From assembly GCA_032164245.1 (NCBI GenBank), contig JAVMKO010000022.1, forward strand, positions 10,167,845 to 10,231,844: a stretch of 64,000 bases of DNA, written 5' to 3'. The position numbers were made by a program, and so were the translations under genes. Shown here piece by piece: positions 47,790 to 56,880 of the stretch (position 1 is the first letter of the stretch; the number at the start of each line of letters is the position of its first letter). The stretch is from Sternotherus odoratus (lineage: Eukaryota > Chordata > Testudines > Kinosternidae). Below the pieces are notes generated by a model, which saw nothing but the letters and a program-made list of their open reading frames with translations, did no database searches and was not told the origin of the DNA.

Positions 47790-49957
47790 TCTTTTAAATT
47801 GCTACATATTTATTAAAGTAACAAAAGTGTACATTTGTCAGTGTGTCTGTACATTTCATATATAAAACACGACTATACAATTAGTATTATTCCCTCCCCC
47901 GTCCAAAAAAAATAGCTTACAAACTTCCTACCATTTTCACCAAATACAAAGCGGGTCCCGCTCAACAGTCCAGCTCAGTTTTAAAAAACAATGAAAGAGG
48001 AGAAAACCCAACAGATACTAAGATACAGTTCTTCAGCTCGGCAACAGGCTTGAGAAGGCAACAGGGAACACACTTCAATTCACAGCTTTTACATGTAACA
48101 AGCTACCAAAAAACTGAGTCCGTCTGAATTTGGTTGGTTTTAAAGCAAACAAAACTTAATACTAATCCCTGGCATGGAGTTAACAGCATGAAATTTGGTA
48201 GGATTTTCTTTTTAAGAAAAGAACAGGAGGAAAAAAGGGGTGGGGGGGGGGGACATGATTGAAACAATGGTAGTGTAGGAATTTGGTTTTTTCCAAAAGC
48301 ACTATTTTTAGTAGGAGGGAGGGAGTGGAGCATGTAAAGATAGATTTGCATTCATCACACCATATTGTGAAACAAATCAAGTACCGGTATTTGGGAAATT
48401 CCACGTACAGGGAGTGTAGAAAAGCGAACGTTGTTTGTTCTGAGAACTATCAAGTTCTCGCTCATCTGTTTTCATCAAGACACCAGATAAGAAAGAAGGT
48501 TCCCACACAGCACTTTAAAATTAGACTCTTCTTGGAAGGGAAATTTACAGTGCAGAAGCTTCAACGTATTCCCTTTGTTGTAAAATATTGCACAATTAGG
48601 CTCACTGTCAGCTCACAAAAGGCTCTAGAGCGCTTCAGTCTAACTTCTGCTTTGCTGACGGAGAAGTTACAGCTGTGGGATGCAACTTCAGCTTTGCCTG
48701 TCAGATCTCTTCAGTGATGATTCAACTGTGTGGGGGAATCAGGACAGGCCATTGGGCCTCTTTAATAATATGCAGAGTATGAAGGGAAGTTTTCCAGGCC
48801 AGGAGTTCAAATGCTGGTACAAACCCTATAAAAACCTGAACCCAAGTTTGCACATGGGAAGCGATCAAAAACAGTTAAGTATCTTATTTTGAAAAGGTAG
48901 AGTTGGGGGGGGGGGGGAGGGGGAGAAAACTGTGGCAAAGAGGAACCCCCTTCCTTCTCCAGAGTGGCCAAGATCTGGAAATATATTGCACAGTGTCTGA
49001 GAACTTGAGTCATAAAAGGCTGGGAAGGAACAGCTCTAGTTATGCAAATCACTTGCCAGTTCCAAACACAAAGGCAAAAAAACCCAGTGCTTTGAAACTA
49101 ACCCGAGGAAGTTTCATTAAAAATAAAGAGTCTTAAGTGCCTTGTGTTTTTAATCACCTCTTAACGGGTCACTGGCAGGGGCTTCAGATGGACAGTAAAA
49201 AGGCAGTGAACAGACAAAGTCCTGGTAACGTGTTCCCCAGCAGGTAGATCAATTCACATCGGTCTGGCACTTTGGCGAATTACAAGTGTGCGTTGGGAAC
49301 TACCGAACCGTTTCAGGGCCAAATCCTGAACAATGGGCTCAGTCAAAACTGATTAAAGATCAGAAACTTTAGGCCACAAATTGCTCAGGCTTTTGGGGGG
49401 GAATGGGGGCAGAGAGGTGATGAAATTGCAACCCCTGATCAGTGTAATGGAGTAGGCAATTTTTTTAAAATCAACAATCAAGGCTAGAATAGCCTTCTCA
49501 GGGGTCACGACACTCCAGTCAACTCAATGGGGGTCAATGTTTACAGTATCTATAAAAGCCCCCCTGCTAGGCATTCTAGCTTTTTCATTCACAGTTGCTC
49601 AGCGCTTACTCCATAGTTAAATACTCTTTAGAAATGCTGTATTTTCCCCCTACTCCCTTCGGCTCCTCCACCCCAGGCTGCCCAGATAGGCAAGCCCACC
49701 CACCCAAATTGTCATTCAACACTAACTAGGTAGATATTGGCTTCATAATAAAAAGTCATAAGCTTGCAACAGCTTTAAAAAAAGAAAAAAGGCACCTAAC
49801 ACTGCTTTGCTATAGAGCAGTGTCTGATATTTAAATTTCATTTGGGATTTTCTTGCTTTTTTAAAAAAAAATATAAATAGCTCTTCATTTAAAAATAGAT
49901 CCTCCAGTGAGGTATACAGTAGCCCATGTCTTAGCAGTGTAAGAACAACAGGAGCGT
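47790..49957 (-). other. BTG2: BTG2 3'UTR
   Basis: This runs from the stop codon (49958-49960) to the poly(A) signal at 47814-47809. Length, AT-richness and several ATTTA words on the sense strand (e.g. TAAAT at 49872-49876 on +) fit a labile immediate-early mRNA. Two poly-C tracts exist in the mRNA sense, seen as G-runs on + at 48242-48252 and 48905-48917. The + strand open frame at 48283-48717 is not considered coding. No SINE or MITE insertion was recognised here, in contrast to the flanking DNA. Confidence 0.7.
47809..47814 (-). terminator. BTG2: BTG2 poly(A) signal AATAAA
   Basis: On the minus strand the sequence reads TACTTTAATAAATATGT, a canonical hexamer about 2.1 kb after the BTG2 stop. 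That agrees with the known roughly 2-kb 3'UTR of vertebrate BTG2. Cleavage is expected near 47790. Confidence 0.7.
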
Positions 49958-50298
49958 TTAGCTGGAGACAGTCATCATGTAGTTTTTGGAAGGGCTTGTG
50001 CGACCCATCATCATCTGGTTTTTACAGGTGAGCATCCCATAGGAGCTCACAGGTGTTGCCGCTGCTGCTTCATACAAAACACAGATGGATCCATCTTCAC
50101 CGATCCGGTAAGACACCTCATATGGGTCAACCCAGAGCGTGAGCTCACTGGGCAGGAGCTGATAGAGCTGCTGGAGATTGAGTCCGATCTGGCTAGCTGC
50201 TTTGCTGATAATGGGGTCCATTTTGTGATTGATTCGGATGCAGCGATACCCAGAACCTTTGAAGGGTTTCTCGGGAAACCAGTGATGTTTATAATGTT
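49958..50298 (-). CDS. BTG2: BTG2 coding exon 2
   Basis: BTG2 (PC3/TIS21) is an antiproliferative adaptor of the BTG/TOB family. It binds the CAF1/CNOT7 deadenylase and poly(A)-binding protein and is induced by p53 and growth factors. This exon encodes residues 57-169 and TAA. It holds box A (from [19 protein letters not shown]) and box B ([20 protein letters not shown]). Tyr74 and Trp112 correspond to human Tyr65 and Trp103, which contact CAF1. Ser158-Pro159 matches the human Ser147-Pro ERK site, and the C-terminus [10 protein letters not shown] is nearly identical to human. The acceptor on the minus strand is CTTCTTACAG, phase 1. A two-residue expansion ([11 protein letters not shown]) distinguishes it from the mammalian loop. 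Certain by family similarity. Confidence 0.97.
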
Positions 50299-51903
50299 CT
50301 GTAAGAAGAGAAGAAATTTCTAAGTGGACATGCACACCCTGCTGGAGCTAACTGGACAACAAGCACTTACAGAACACCCATCATACAAAACAGTCTCCCC
50401 CAAAAACATGGAGGCCCATCTTAAGTATCACTTGTTCACACATGAGCTGTTTGCACTTACATTGAGAGCTAGGATTCTCCAGGCATTAGCACAATGAACT
50501 TGTTTTAACCTTAACTATACCAATCCGGTCAGTCTGCTCGAATACCATAGGGAATGAAACAACAATGGACTACACAAACGATATCTTCCATCTCATTTGT
50601 GATTGTGTGGCAGTACAGCAACTGCCTGCCTTGGAGCCCAGTCCATATGCATGCAGGGCTTTGGCTTGGTAGGGCTGGGGCAGTATTACCGAACTCAACA
50701 CTGGGGTACATGAGCAATGTTTAGTTCTGCCACAAGTAGCGCCATGAATTTAGTTTTGATAAACCCCACAGCCAGCTCCCATGTTAGTTTGTATTTGTTA
50801 TCCTGATGTGTCTTACTTCAGGAGATATCATCTAGTCCAACATCCGTGTGAAACGAAGACTAGAGAGGAACAAACTTCTCTGGGGGGTGGTTAGCAACAC
50901 AGATGTTCAACTGGAGATAGTGGAGCAAAGGCTGAGCCCTAAGGTCTCATGGCCCAAGAACAAAGTGAGGAAACGTCTCCCCTCCTCACAAAGTTGAGGT
51001 GTTGGTCTGATGCAACGCCACTGAAATCAAAGGGACCCTTTCGGTTTGCTGCAATGCACTTCAGAGCAATCCCAAGGTAACTAAACAAGATCCAGACACC
51101 AGCTGCTGAAACAAAGGGGCTCCCACTCCCAGCCGCACAAAAAGATCCTGTTTTCATCTGATCCCCTTACCCCAGTCCCAGCGAAGCACGGATCCACTTC
51201 CAGACCTGCCTTCTCCTGATGTAACAATGCAGCTGAACACCCCCCACCCCCAACCAAAGAAGTTTCTTATGTTATAGGGACACAGATGGTGGGGAGAAGG
51301 ACGGTGTTGTGTGTCAACAGAGCTGTATTAGTGGCGAGGTGAGGACACTCGTGTAACCGTTCTGGTTTAGGACACTCGTTAATTTCTCTCAAGGAGAGAG
51401 AGCCACAGTAATCCCTGTCCTGTGTTTCACCATTACATGGGCCGAAAGGGGGTGAAAAAGCAAATAGCCATGAAAATCCTACAGCACCGTAGGCTTACGT
51501 GGCACAGAATGAACACCAGGGAGACTGGGGACCTAAAGGCAGAGTAGGGATATGGTGGATAAGCCCCCCCTCCCTACTAGGGTACAAGCCCCCCCCCCAC
51601 ACACAATAGGGCACAAGTCGGGGAGCCCCAAGCCCCCAATAGGGCGCCCCCCTCCAGGGCCCCTGGGGGAGCCCCAAGCACCCAATAGGGCGCCCCCCCT
51701 CCAGGGCCCCTGGGGGAGCCCCAAGCACCCAATAGGGCGCCCCCCTCCAGGGCCCCTGGGGGAGCCCCAAGCACCCAATAGGGCGCCCCCCTCCAGGGCC
51801 CCTGGGGGAGCCCCAAGCCCCCAATAGGGTGCCCCCCTCCAGGGCCCCTGGGGGAGCCCCAAGCACCCAATAGGGCGCCCCCCACTCTTCCCCCCCACCT
51901 CAC
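50299..51903 (-). other. BTG2: BTG2 intron
   Basis: A single 1605-bp intron runs from GTGAGG (51903-51898, minus strand) to TTACAG (50304-50299). BTG2 has one intron at this site in vertebrates. The donor-proximal 300 bp is a 46-bp GC-rich minisatellite; the rest (50305-51600) shows no recognised repeat or exon. Confidence 0.93.
51604..51889. repeat. 46-bp GC-rich minisatellite in BTG2 intron
   Basis: The word AATAGGGCG or a close variant occurs at 51638, 51684, 51731, 51777, 51823 and 51869. Spacing is 46, 47, 46, 46 and 46 bp; a diverged half-unit AATAGGGCA is at 51605. Each unit also has GGGGGAGCCCC and CAGGGCCCCTGG, both partly self-complementary. Copies are nearly identical. It ends about 14 bp from the BTG2 splice donor at 51903. 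Confidence 0.95.
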
Positions 51904-52072
51904 CTGTGAGCGCCTCCTGCAGGGCCCCGCTGAAGACCTGCAGCTGATGCTCGCTAACACAGCCCCGGGTCCGGAGCAGGCTGGACACGAAGCCCACGGC
52001 GGCGGCGATCTCGGGCACCATGTCCGCCCGGCTGCTGCTGCAGCTGCTGACCCCGCTCCAGCGTTGGCTCAT
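51904..52072 (-). CDS. BTG2: BTG2 coding exon 1
   Basis: It encodes residues 1-56 and the first base of codon 57. The recognisable part starts [19 protein letters not shown] and continues to [10 protein letters not shown], matching the mammalian BTG2 N-terminus and the start of the BTG domain. The chosen start at 52072 has A at -3 and gives a Ser-rich leader of 17 residues before Met18. Human has only eight residues before the equivalent Met, so 52072 yields 169 residues against 158 in human. Met18 (at 52021, G at -3 and +4) is an alternative start. The exon ends CTCACAG|GTGAGG at 51904. Translation would stay open into the intron minisatellite if the intron were retained. Confidence 0.95.
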
Positions 52073-52168
52073 GGTCGGGCTCGGAGGACGGCGCGGCCCC
52101 TTTAAGGCTCTGGTGTAGGGGAGGGAGGGGTTAATTCACCAGCCACTCGGGCTCAGCGCTGGTCTCGG
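52073..52168 (-). other. BTG2: BTG2 5'UTR (inferred)
   Basis: The region between the ATG at 52072 and a start site predicted about 30 bp downstream of the TATA box. It is GC-rich. The exact start is not determined by the sequence. Confidence 0.5.
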
Positions 52169-52190
52169 AGAGAGAGCAGCGCAGCCGGAC

Positions 52191-52345
52191 CCTTTATACC
52201 CCTTCCCCGCCAGGCGTCAGCAGCGGCCAGCCCTCTGATTGGCTGAGGCTCTGCTATGCTAATGAGCTGTGACCTCAGCAGGGTGGAAGGAGTGACGTGA
52301 GTGCTGGGAAAGTCAGGCTCTCTGCGAGCCTGACAATAGCAGCTG
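52191..52345 (-). promoter_or_regulatory. BTG2: BTG2 proximal promoter
   Basis: On the minus strand a TATA box GGTATAAAGG lies at 52200-52191. Upstream is a CCAAT box (ATTGG on + at 52238-52242 within CTGATTGGCTGAGG). Further up are an octamer-like ATGCTAAT (52256-52263), a CRE-like TGACCTCA (52270-52277) and TGACGT (52293-52298). An inverted repeat is at 52312-52334. Spacing and order suit an inducible immediate-early promoter. I could not see a convincing two-half-site p53 element. Confidence 0.7.
52312..52334. promoter_or_regulatory. Dyad symmetry upstream of BTG2
   Basis: GTCAGGCTC (52312-52320), a five-base spacer TCTGC, then GAGCCTGAC (52326-52334): nine-base arms that are perfect reverse complements. 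It lies about 110 bp upstream of the TATA box. It could bind a dimeric factor or form a hairpin; function is unknown. Confidence 0.6.
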
Positions 52346-52388
52346 GGCTGGGAGAGCTCCAGGGGGGCTATTTTTAGGGTCTGTCCTG

Positions 52389-52413
52389 ATTTTTTTTTGG
52401 GGGGGGGGGGGGG
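52389..52413. repeat. T-run followed by G15 run
   Basis: About nine T (52390-52398) are followed directly by 15 G (52399-52413), about 200 bp upstream of the BTG2 TATA box. Length is likely variable. Confidence 0.85.
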
Positions 52414-52499
52414 CTGTAGGACGAGGGACAAGAATGGCACATGGACTGCCTGGGCACCGCAGTGGCCTTTGCATTGTTGAGAGCCCCTGGTATAAAGGG

Positions 52500-53020
52500 C
52501 TTAAAAGCGTTCCAGACAACTGTACCCCTTTCAGGAATCCGATTTGTCTTGAGTACCCCCAAGTTACACCGCACTTCAAAACTACCCACTTACAAGACCA
52601 GACCAAAAAAATAAGGCCACAGCACACTAGTACTGAAACATTGTTGACGTTCTCTTGTACCCTCTCATGACAAAATAAATCAGACTATAAATATTGTACT
52701 TACATTTCAGTGTATAATAGACAGAGCAAGATAAACAAGCCATTGTTTGTATGCAATTTTAGTTTGTATTGACTTTGCTGGGCTTCTATGTAGCTTGTTG
52801 TAAAACTAGGCAACTATCTAGATGAGTACCCCCAGAAGACCTCCATGTACGCCCAGGGTACGTGTACCCCTGGTTAGGGTGACCAGACAGCAAATGTGAA
52901 AAACCGGGACCCGGAATGAGGGGTAATAGGAACCTATATAAGAAAAAGACCGAAAAATCGGGACTGTCCCTATAAAATTGGGACATCTGGTCACCCTACC
53001 CCTGGTTGAGAATCACTGCT
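52500..53020 (+). mobile_element. hAT-like non-autonomous element with nested MITE
   Basis: The right end ACCCCTGGTTGAGAATCACTG (53000-53020) is a typical hAT terminus (rc CAGTGATTCTCAACC). Inside are phrases common to one turtle repeat, such as GTACCCCTTTCAGGAATCCG near 52523 and GTACTTACATTTCAGTGTAT near 52696. It is interrupted near its right end by MITE copy 6 at 52875-52998. The left boundary is not resolved. Confidence 0.6.
52875..52998 (+). mobile_element. hAT-type MITE (TAGGGTGACC family), copy 6
   Basis: Perfect terminal inverted repeats TAGGGTGACC and GGTCACCCTA flank 124 bp. A perfect 8-bp target duplication CCCCTGGT is at 52867-52874 and 52999-53006. The target was the end of an older hAT element, so this copy is younger than its host repeat. 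Confidence 0.9.
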
Positions 53021-53304
53021 TTATTCAAGCTACCATTATATGAAATTGACTCCCCACTATTCTATACTAGCAACTCTATAAGCTTTTTTCCTGAGTTGTT
53101 GGACTTGCTGGTAGCAGACTGTTTTGCGATGGACTTCTGAACTTTGCTTATTAATTTTCAATTAATGTCCAGGATGCCAAGAGCATATGGATAGAGGTGC
53201 ATAAATTTAAATACATGATAATCCTCTCCATGGGGAAAGGCATTTAGCTGTTACAGAGATGGGTGTGTACACAGCTTGGGCAAAAGCAGCATTTTCTGTG
53301 AGGA

Positions 53305-53390
53305 TCTCAGAGCATTTAATAAATATTCTTCATTCAGCTATGCTTCCCAGACATCCCTGTGAAGTAGGTGGTGTTACACACTATGGGTGG
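53305..53390 (-). repeat. Degenerate SINE fragment
   Basis: ATCTCAGAGCATTTAATAAA and CCTGTGAAGTAGGTGGTGTT match the reversed 3' core of MIR-type SINEs. Short and diverged. Confidence 0.4.
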
Positions 53391-53948
53391 ATTAGGTTGG
53401 CATATGTGAAGAGTTGGTCTTTTCCCCAATGAGTACTTGAGAATCTAAACTTGCATTAAGAATATTAAATCCAACATTTTCAACCGTGACTAGTTATTTG
53501 GGGTTTCATTTTTTAGGAACCCAATTTCAGACAAATTCAGCCTTCTCTCCTTCTTTGCCTGATTTGATCAGTCACAGAGAGTTAAACTGATATTTCAAAG
53601 GCTCCACTCAGTCAAGTTCCTTGCGCATAGGTATCACATAAGACATTATGATCCCTAACGCCTCATATTGGCATTCTCAGCAGAGAGGATTTGAGGCGCC
53701 AGGTGATACAATTCACAAGTGTTTTTAAGTTTTTCTCATTAAAACTGAAGTAAAAATACCACATTTTCTATGCAATCAGATCTGCACGAGACCCCCACTG
53801 CAAAATCGGTGTGTGTTTGTGTGGAATCAGACCATTGTAGGATCAGGAGATACACTCTTTGTTGCTGTGTGCTGTTTAATTACCATAGTGTTACACTTCA
53901 GAAATGGCTGTACTTCAGTGGCAGGCATTCACACAACAGATCAGGATG

Positions 53949-53961
53949 GGGGGGGGGGGGA
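53949..53961. repeat. G-run
   Basis: About 13 consecutive G after GATCAGGAT. Confidence 0.85.
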
Positions 53962-54127
53962 GTTTAAAACTCTTGTTTCTGTTTAGAACAAGTTTATTTT
54001 AAAAATAAATGATCTCCTGTAGTTTTGTACAAACCCAAGTTTGGTACTGGCCGTAGCTTAAGAAAGCTTTGGAGCCTCATCTAAAAATTATCGGTATTCA
54101 CCCAGTGTCAAACTAGCCTGAAGGACT

Positions 54128-54350
54128 CAGAGGTTCTCAATCTGCAGCTCGGGACCCCTTAGGGATCATGAGGCTATTAAATGGGGGTCATGAGCCCCCA
54201 CATCAAACCCATGTCAGCCTCCACCCCAAGCCCTGCTTTGTCTCCAGCATTTTATATGGTGTTAACATATTTTAATTTATAAGGGGGATGTCACACGCAG
54301 AGACTTCCTATGTGAAAGGCATCACCTGTACAAACGTTTGAGAACCACTG
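54128..54350. mobile_element. hAT (Charlie-like) MITE
   Basis: The left end is CAGAGGTTCTCAATCTGCAG and the right end GTTTGAGAACCACTG (54336-54350). CTGAAGGA at 54118-54125 and CTGAAGGT at 54351-54358 look like a target duplication offset by two bases on the left. The internal GGGGTCATGAGCCCCC is self-complementary. Confidence 0.72.
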
Positions 54351-54584
54351 CTGAAGGTGGAGCAAAGTAACAGCAATGTCCTACCCTCCCTGACCCATCT
54401 GCCATTGCATTCATCAATGAGTACAAGGAATCAGGCAAATCTCTTGCTACAAACCAGATTTGTCCTTTTAGGCTTTGAAATAAACCAAAAGATTAAAGTC
54501 ACTTAAAGGACTATTTTTTAAAGATCAGTGACGCTTAGAGAAGCACATGGATGCGTGAGATAAGAGTATGGATAGTGTAGGATG

Positions 54585-54670
54585 AAGTTATTTATATTAC
54601 TGCAGTGCCTAAAGGCCCCTACTGGGATTAAGTTCAGGACTCCCTTTGTGACTGTATAATGCCTAACACC
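54585..54670 (-). repeat. SINE tail fragment
   Basis: TTATTTATATTACTGCAGTG, CTAAAGGCCCCTACTGGGAT and TGTATAATGCCTAACACC resemble the reversed tail. Confidence 0.45.
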
Positions 54671-54679
54671 CACACAATG

Positions 54680-54962
54680 TAACCTATACTAAAGAGTTTT
54701 GCTGCTTTCACTATATTGGTGCAGTTAAAGCAGAAACCTCCCTCCCAGCCCCCGTGTGGACGTAGTTTTATCAGTATAAAAAGTGCCTATAGTTTATTCC
54801 AGTTTGGAAAGCAAAATAAACTATACCAGTATAAGGCACCTTTATACCAATGTAACGACAATCCCACTTGGGCTTATACTGGGATAAATATATTGGATTA
54901 AAAAAATCATATTCCTAACCGGCATTATTTTACTAATGTATTAACTTTTCTAGTGTAGACAG
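54680..54962. mobile_element. MITE-like repeat with CCAGTATAA words
   Basis: The region has repeated and inverted words (ATCAGTATAAAAAGTGCC, ACCAGTATAAGGCACC, TTTATACCAATG) and ends TCTAGTGTAGACAG. It looks like an old palindromic MITE with uncertain ends. Confidence 0.4.
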
Positions 54963-55559
54963 TTCCTGCTGCAGAGTTTACAAACTAATTTGACCCAAAA
55001 AATGAAAAGTTGGGAGAAAGGAAATATTAAAACCCACGTTTTAGAGAAGGACTTTTCTGTGTAGTATTTGTGGTATTCAAAATCAGAGAAATCTATCTGG
55101 ATCATGTGAGAATATTAGCTGTCTTCAGTGCTGGGCTCCGTTGGGCCAATGGCTCTCTTTACCATGGGAAGAGCAATAGGTCTTGCTCTTGAAACCCAAC
55201 CCACTGCAGGATCAGAACTGTGCTAGCAAAAACTGTATGTTTTAATAAAGTTGGTGCTAACAATGGTCTTTACAACTGTTTTCCTGATCACAGTCGACAA
55301 GTTTGGGGTTTTGTCCTTCCCATACCTCACCAACTAGCCAAACTGTGTGAGGACTCTGTTTCTCAGTTCAGACCTGCTACACCCTCTCTGCTATATCCCT
55401 CCTTAATCAGCAGTTCTTCCAGCAACCTTCCTGCCTCTCTCATCGGCAATATTCCTGCACTGTCTCAGGCGCATGCTATTGTCCAGTGTGTCACCTTGTG
55501 TGTTGGCCTTATCTAACTAATGTCCAATCAACACCTAAAATGTAGTTCATTCCAACTGC

Positions 55560-55760
55560 ATCACTCAGGGCAGTAAAAGATTTCACACCCTCAACGCTAT
55601 AGTTAGGTCAACCTAACCTCCAGTTGAGATGTTACTAAGTTGCTGGAAGGATTCTTCTGTTGACCAAGCTACCAGCAGGTGAATTACCTACAATCAGCAG
55701 AGAAACCCCTTCCATTGATTTAGGAAGAGTCTATACTCCAGCAGTACATGAACCCTACCA
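55560..55760 (+). mobile_element. MITE of the GTCTACACT family, copy B (internal part)
   Basis: The words AGTTAGGTCAACCTAACCTC, GATTCTTCTGTTGACCAAGC and AAACCCCTTCCATTGATTTA follow the same order as the internal region of the element at 46204-46495. Both ends are poorly preserved. Confidence 0.5.
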
Positions 55761-56767
55761 CCAATGCAAATTCCCACTAATACCAATGGGAATCTGTGTG
55801 GGAACAGGAGTCCGGTCCCCCTCCCACCCAGTTTCAGGATGCTTGCTTTGGACTATAACCTGTTCAGGGCAGTGTCCTACATATCTGCCAATTGCTTTGG
55901 ATACGTACAGCAAAAATGACATTATTTTAAATCAGGAGTTTTCATTTGGTTTCAAAACCATTCCAGCTAAACCAGTTTCAGATATGGGTTTGGCTGGCAA
56001 GTGGGCTAGGTTATTTAATAAATACATTTTTAAAATCGGAGTTTGTTGATTAGCCAAACTAGATTTAAAACCCGTCTGGTAGGAAACAAGTGCAGACTTG
56101 TGTTTTCAGACAGCCTGTGGCCCTGCTTATCCCAACCCGTCAAACCAGATTTCAAACCGGTTTTGCTGGAACCATGTTTAAATAAAGATTAACAATTGGT
56201 TTTCAAACCGCAGTCGGAGCCCAGCCTCGGCAGGCCAAGGCACCTACACAGGCTGACCACTTGCATGTAAAGGAAATCAAATATATACTTTTTCCATAGT
56301 TCTTCAAAGGGACAGCAACCCACCTGGTATTATGTTGCCACTTTGTATCAGTACATAAGGTCTGTTTCCAAGCAACAATAATACAGAAGATTAGCTCATC
56401 TTTATCTGTCCTAGACAGCCTGGCCCACTTCAAGCCCTAGTGTTTAGGCTTGCTCAGAACTGGTCTAGCCATGGTGGTTATAATACCAGGAACAAGGTGT
56501 TGTCCGCCAACAATAAAGACAAATCAATGCAAATTTCTGGGTAGGGGGACCTAGGTGGGCAAGGCCACTATGTTTAAACACAGCTGTAGGTAGTGAGCCC
56601 GTTCCGATTCTGAACACCGGAGACAGAGGTCACTATAAAGCTCTGCCTACACAGAGCACTTTTAAAACCACATGATTGTGAAACGTCACCGCTGTCACCT
56701 AACGTGATCAATGCAGGGAAAATTGTGGGGATGGAAAACAAAGCATATCATTATCTGGCAGCAAGGG

Positions 56768-56880
56768 CCAGATTTTCAAGTACTCAGCCCCCCGTAGCTC
56801 CCACAATGACTCTTGAGAGTGTGTTTTCCAAGAGTTCAGAACGCAACATGCACCCAATGTGCTGAGCTCCTCTGAAGATC
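56768..56880. repeat. Dispersed repeat, second copy of the AGATTTTCA theme
   Basis: CCAGATTTTCAAGTACTCAG and TGTGCTGAGCTCCTCTGAAG correspond to 33842-33965. Diverged. Confidence 0.38.

Noticed and set aside
51604..51889. Regular 46-bp array considered as a CRISPR-like array
   Set aside because: Units are contiguous with no variable spacers, and the locus is a vertebrate intron. It is a minisatellite.
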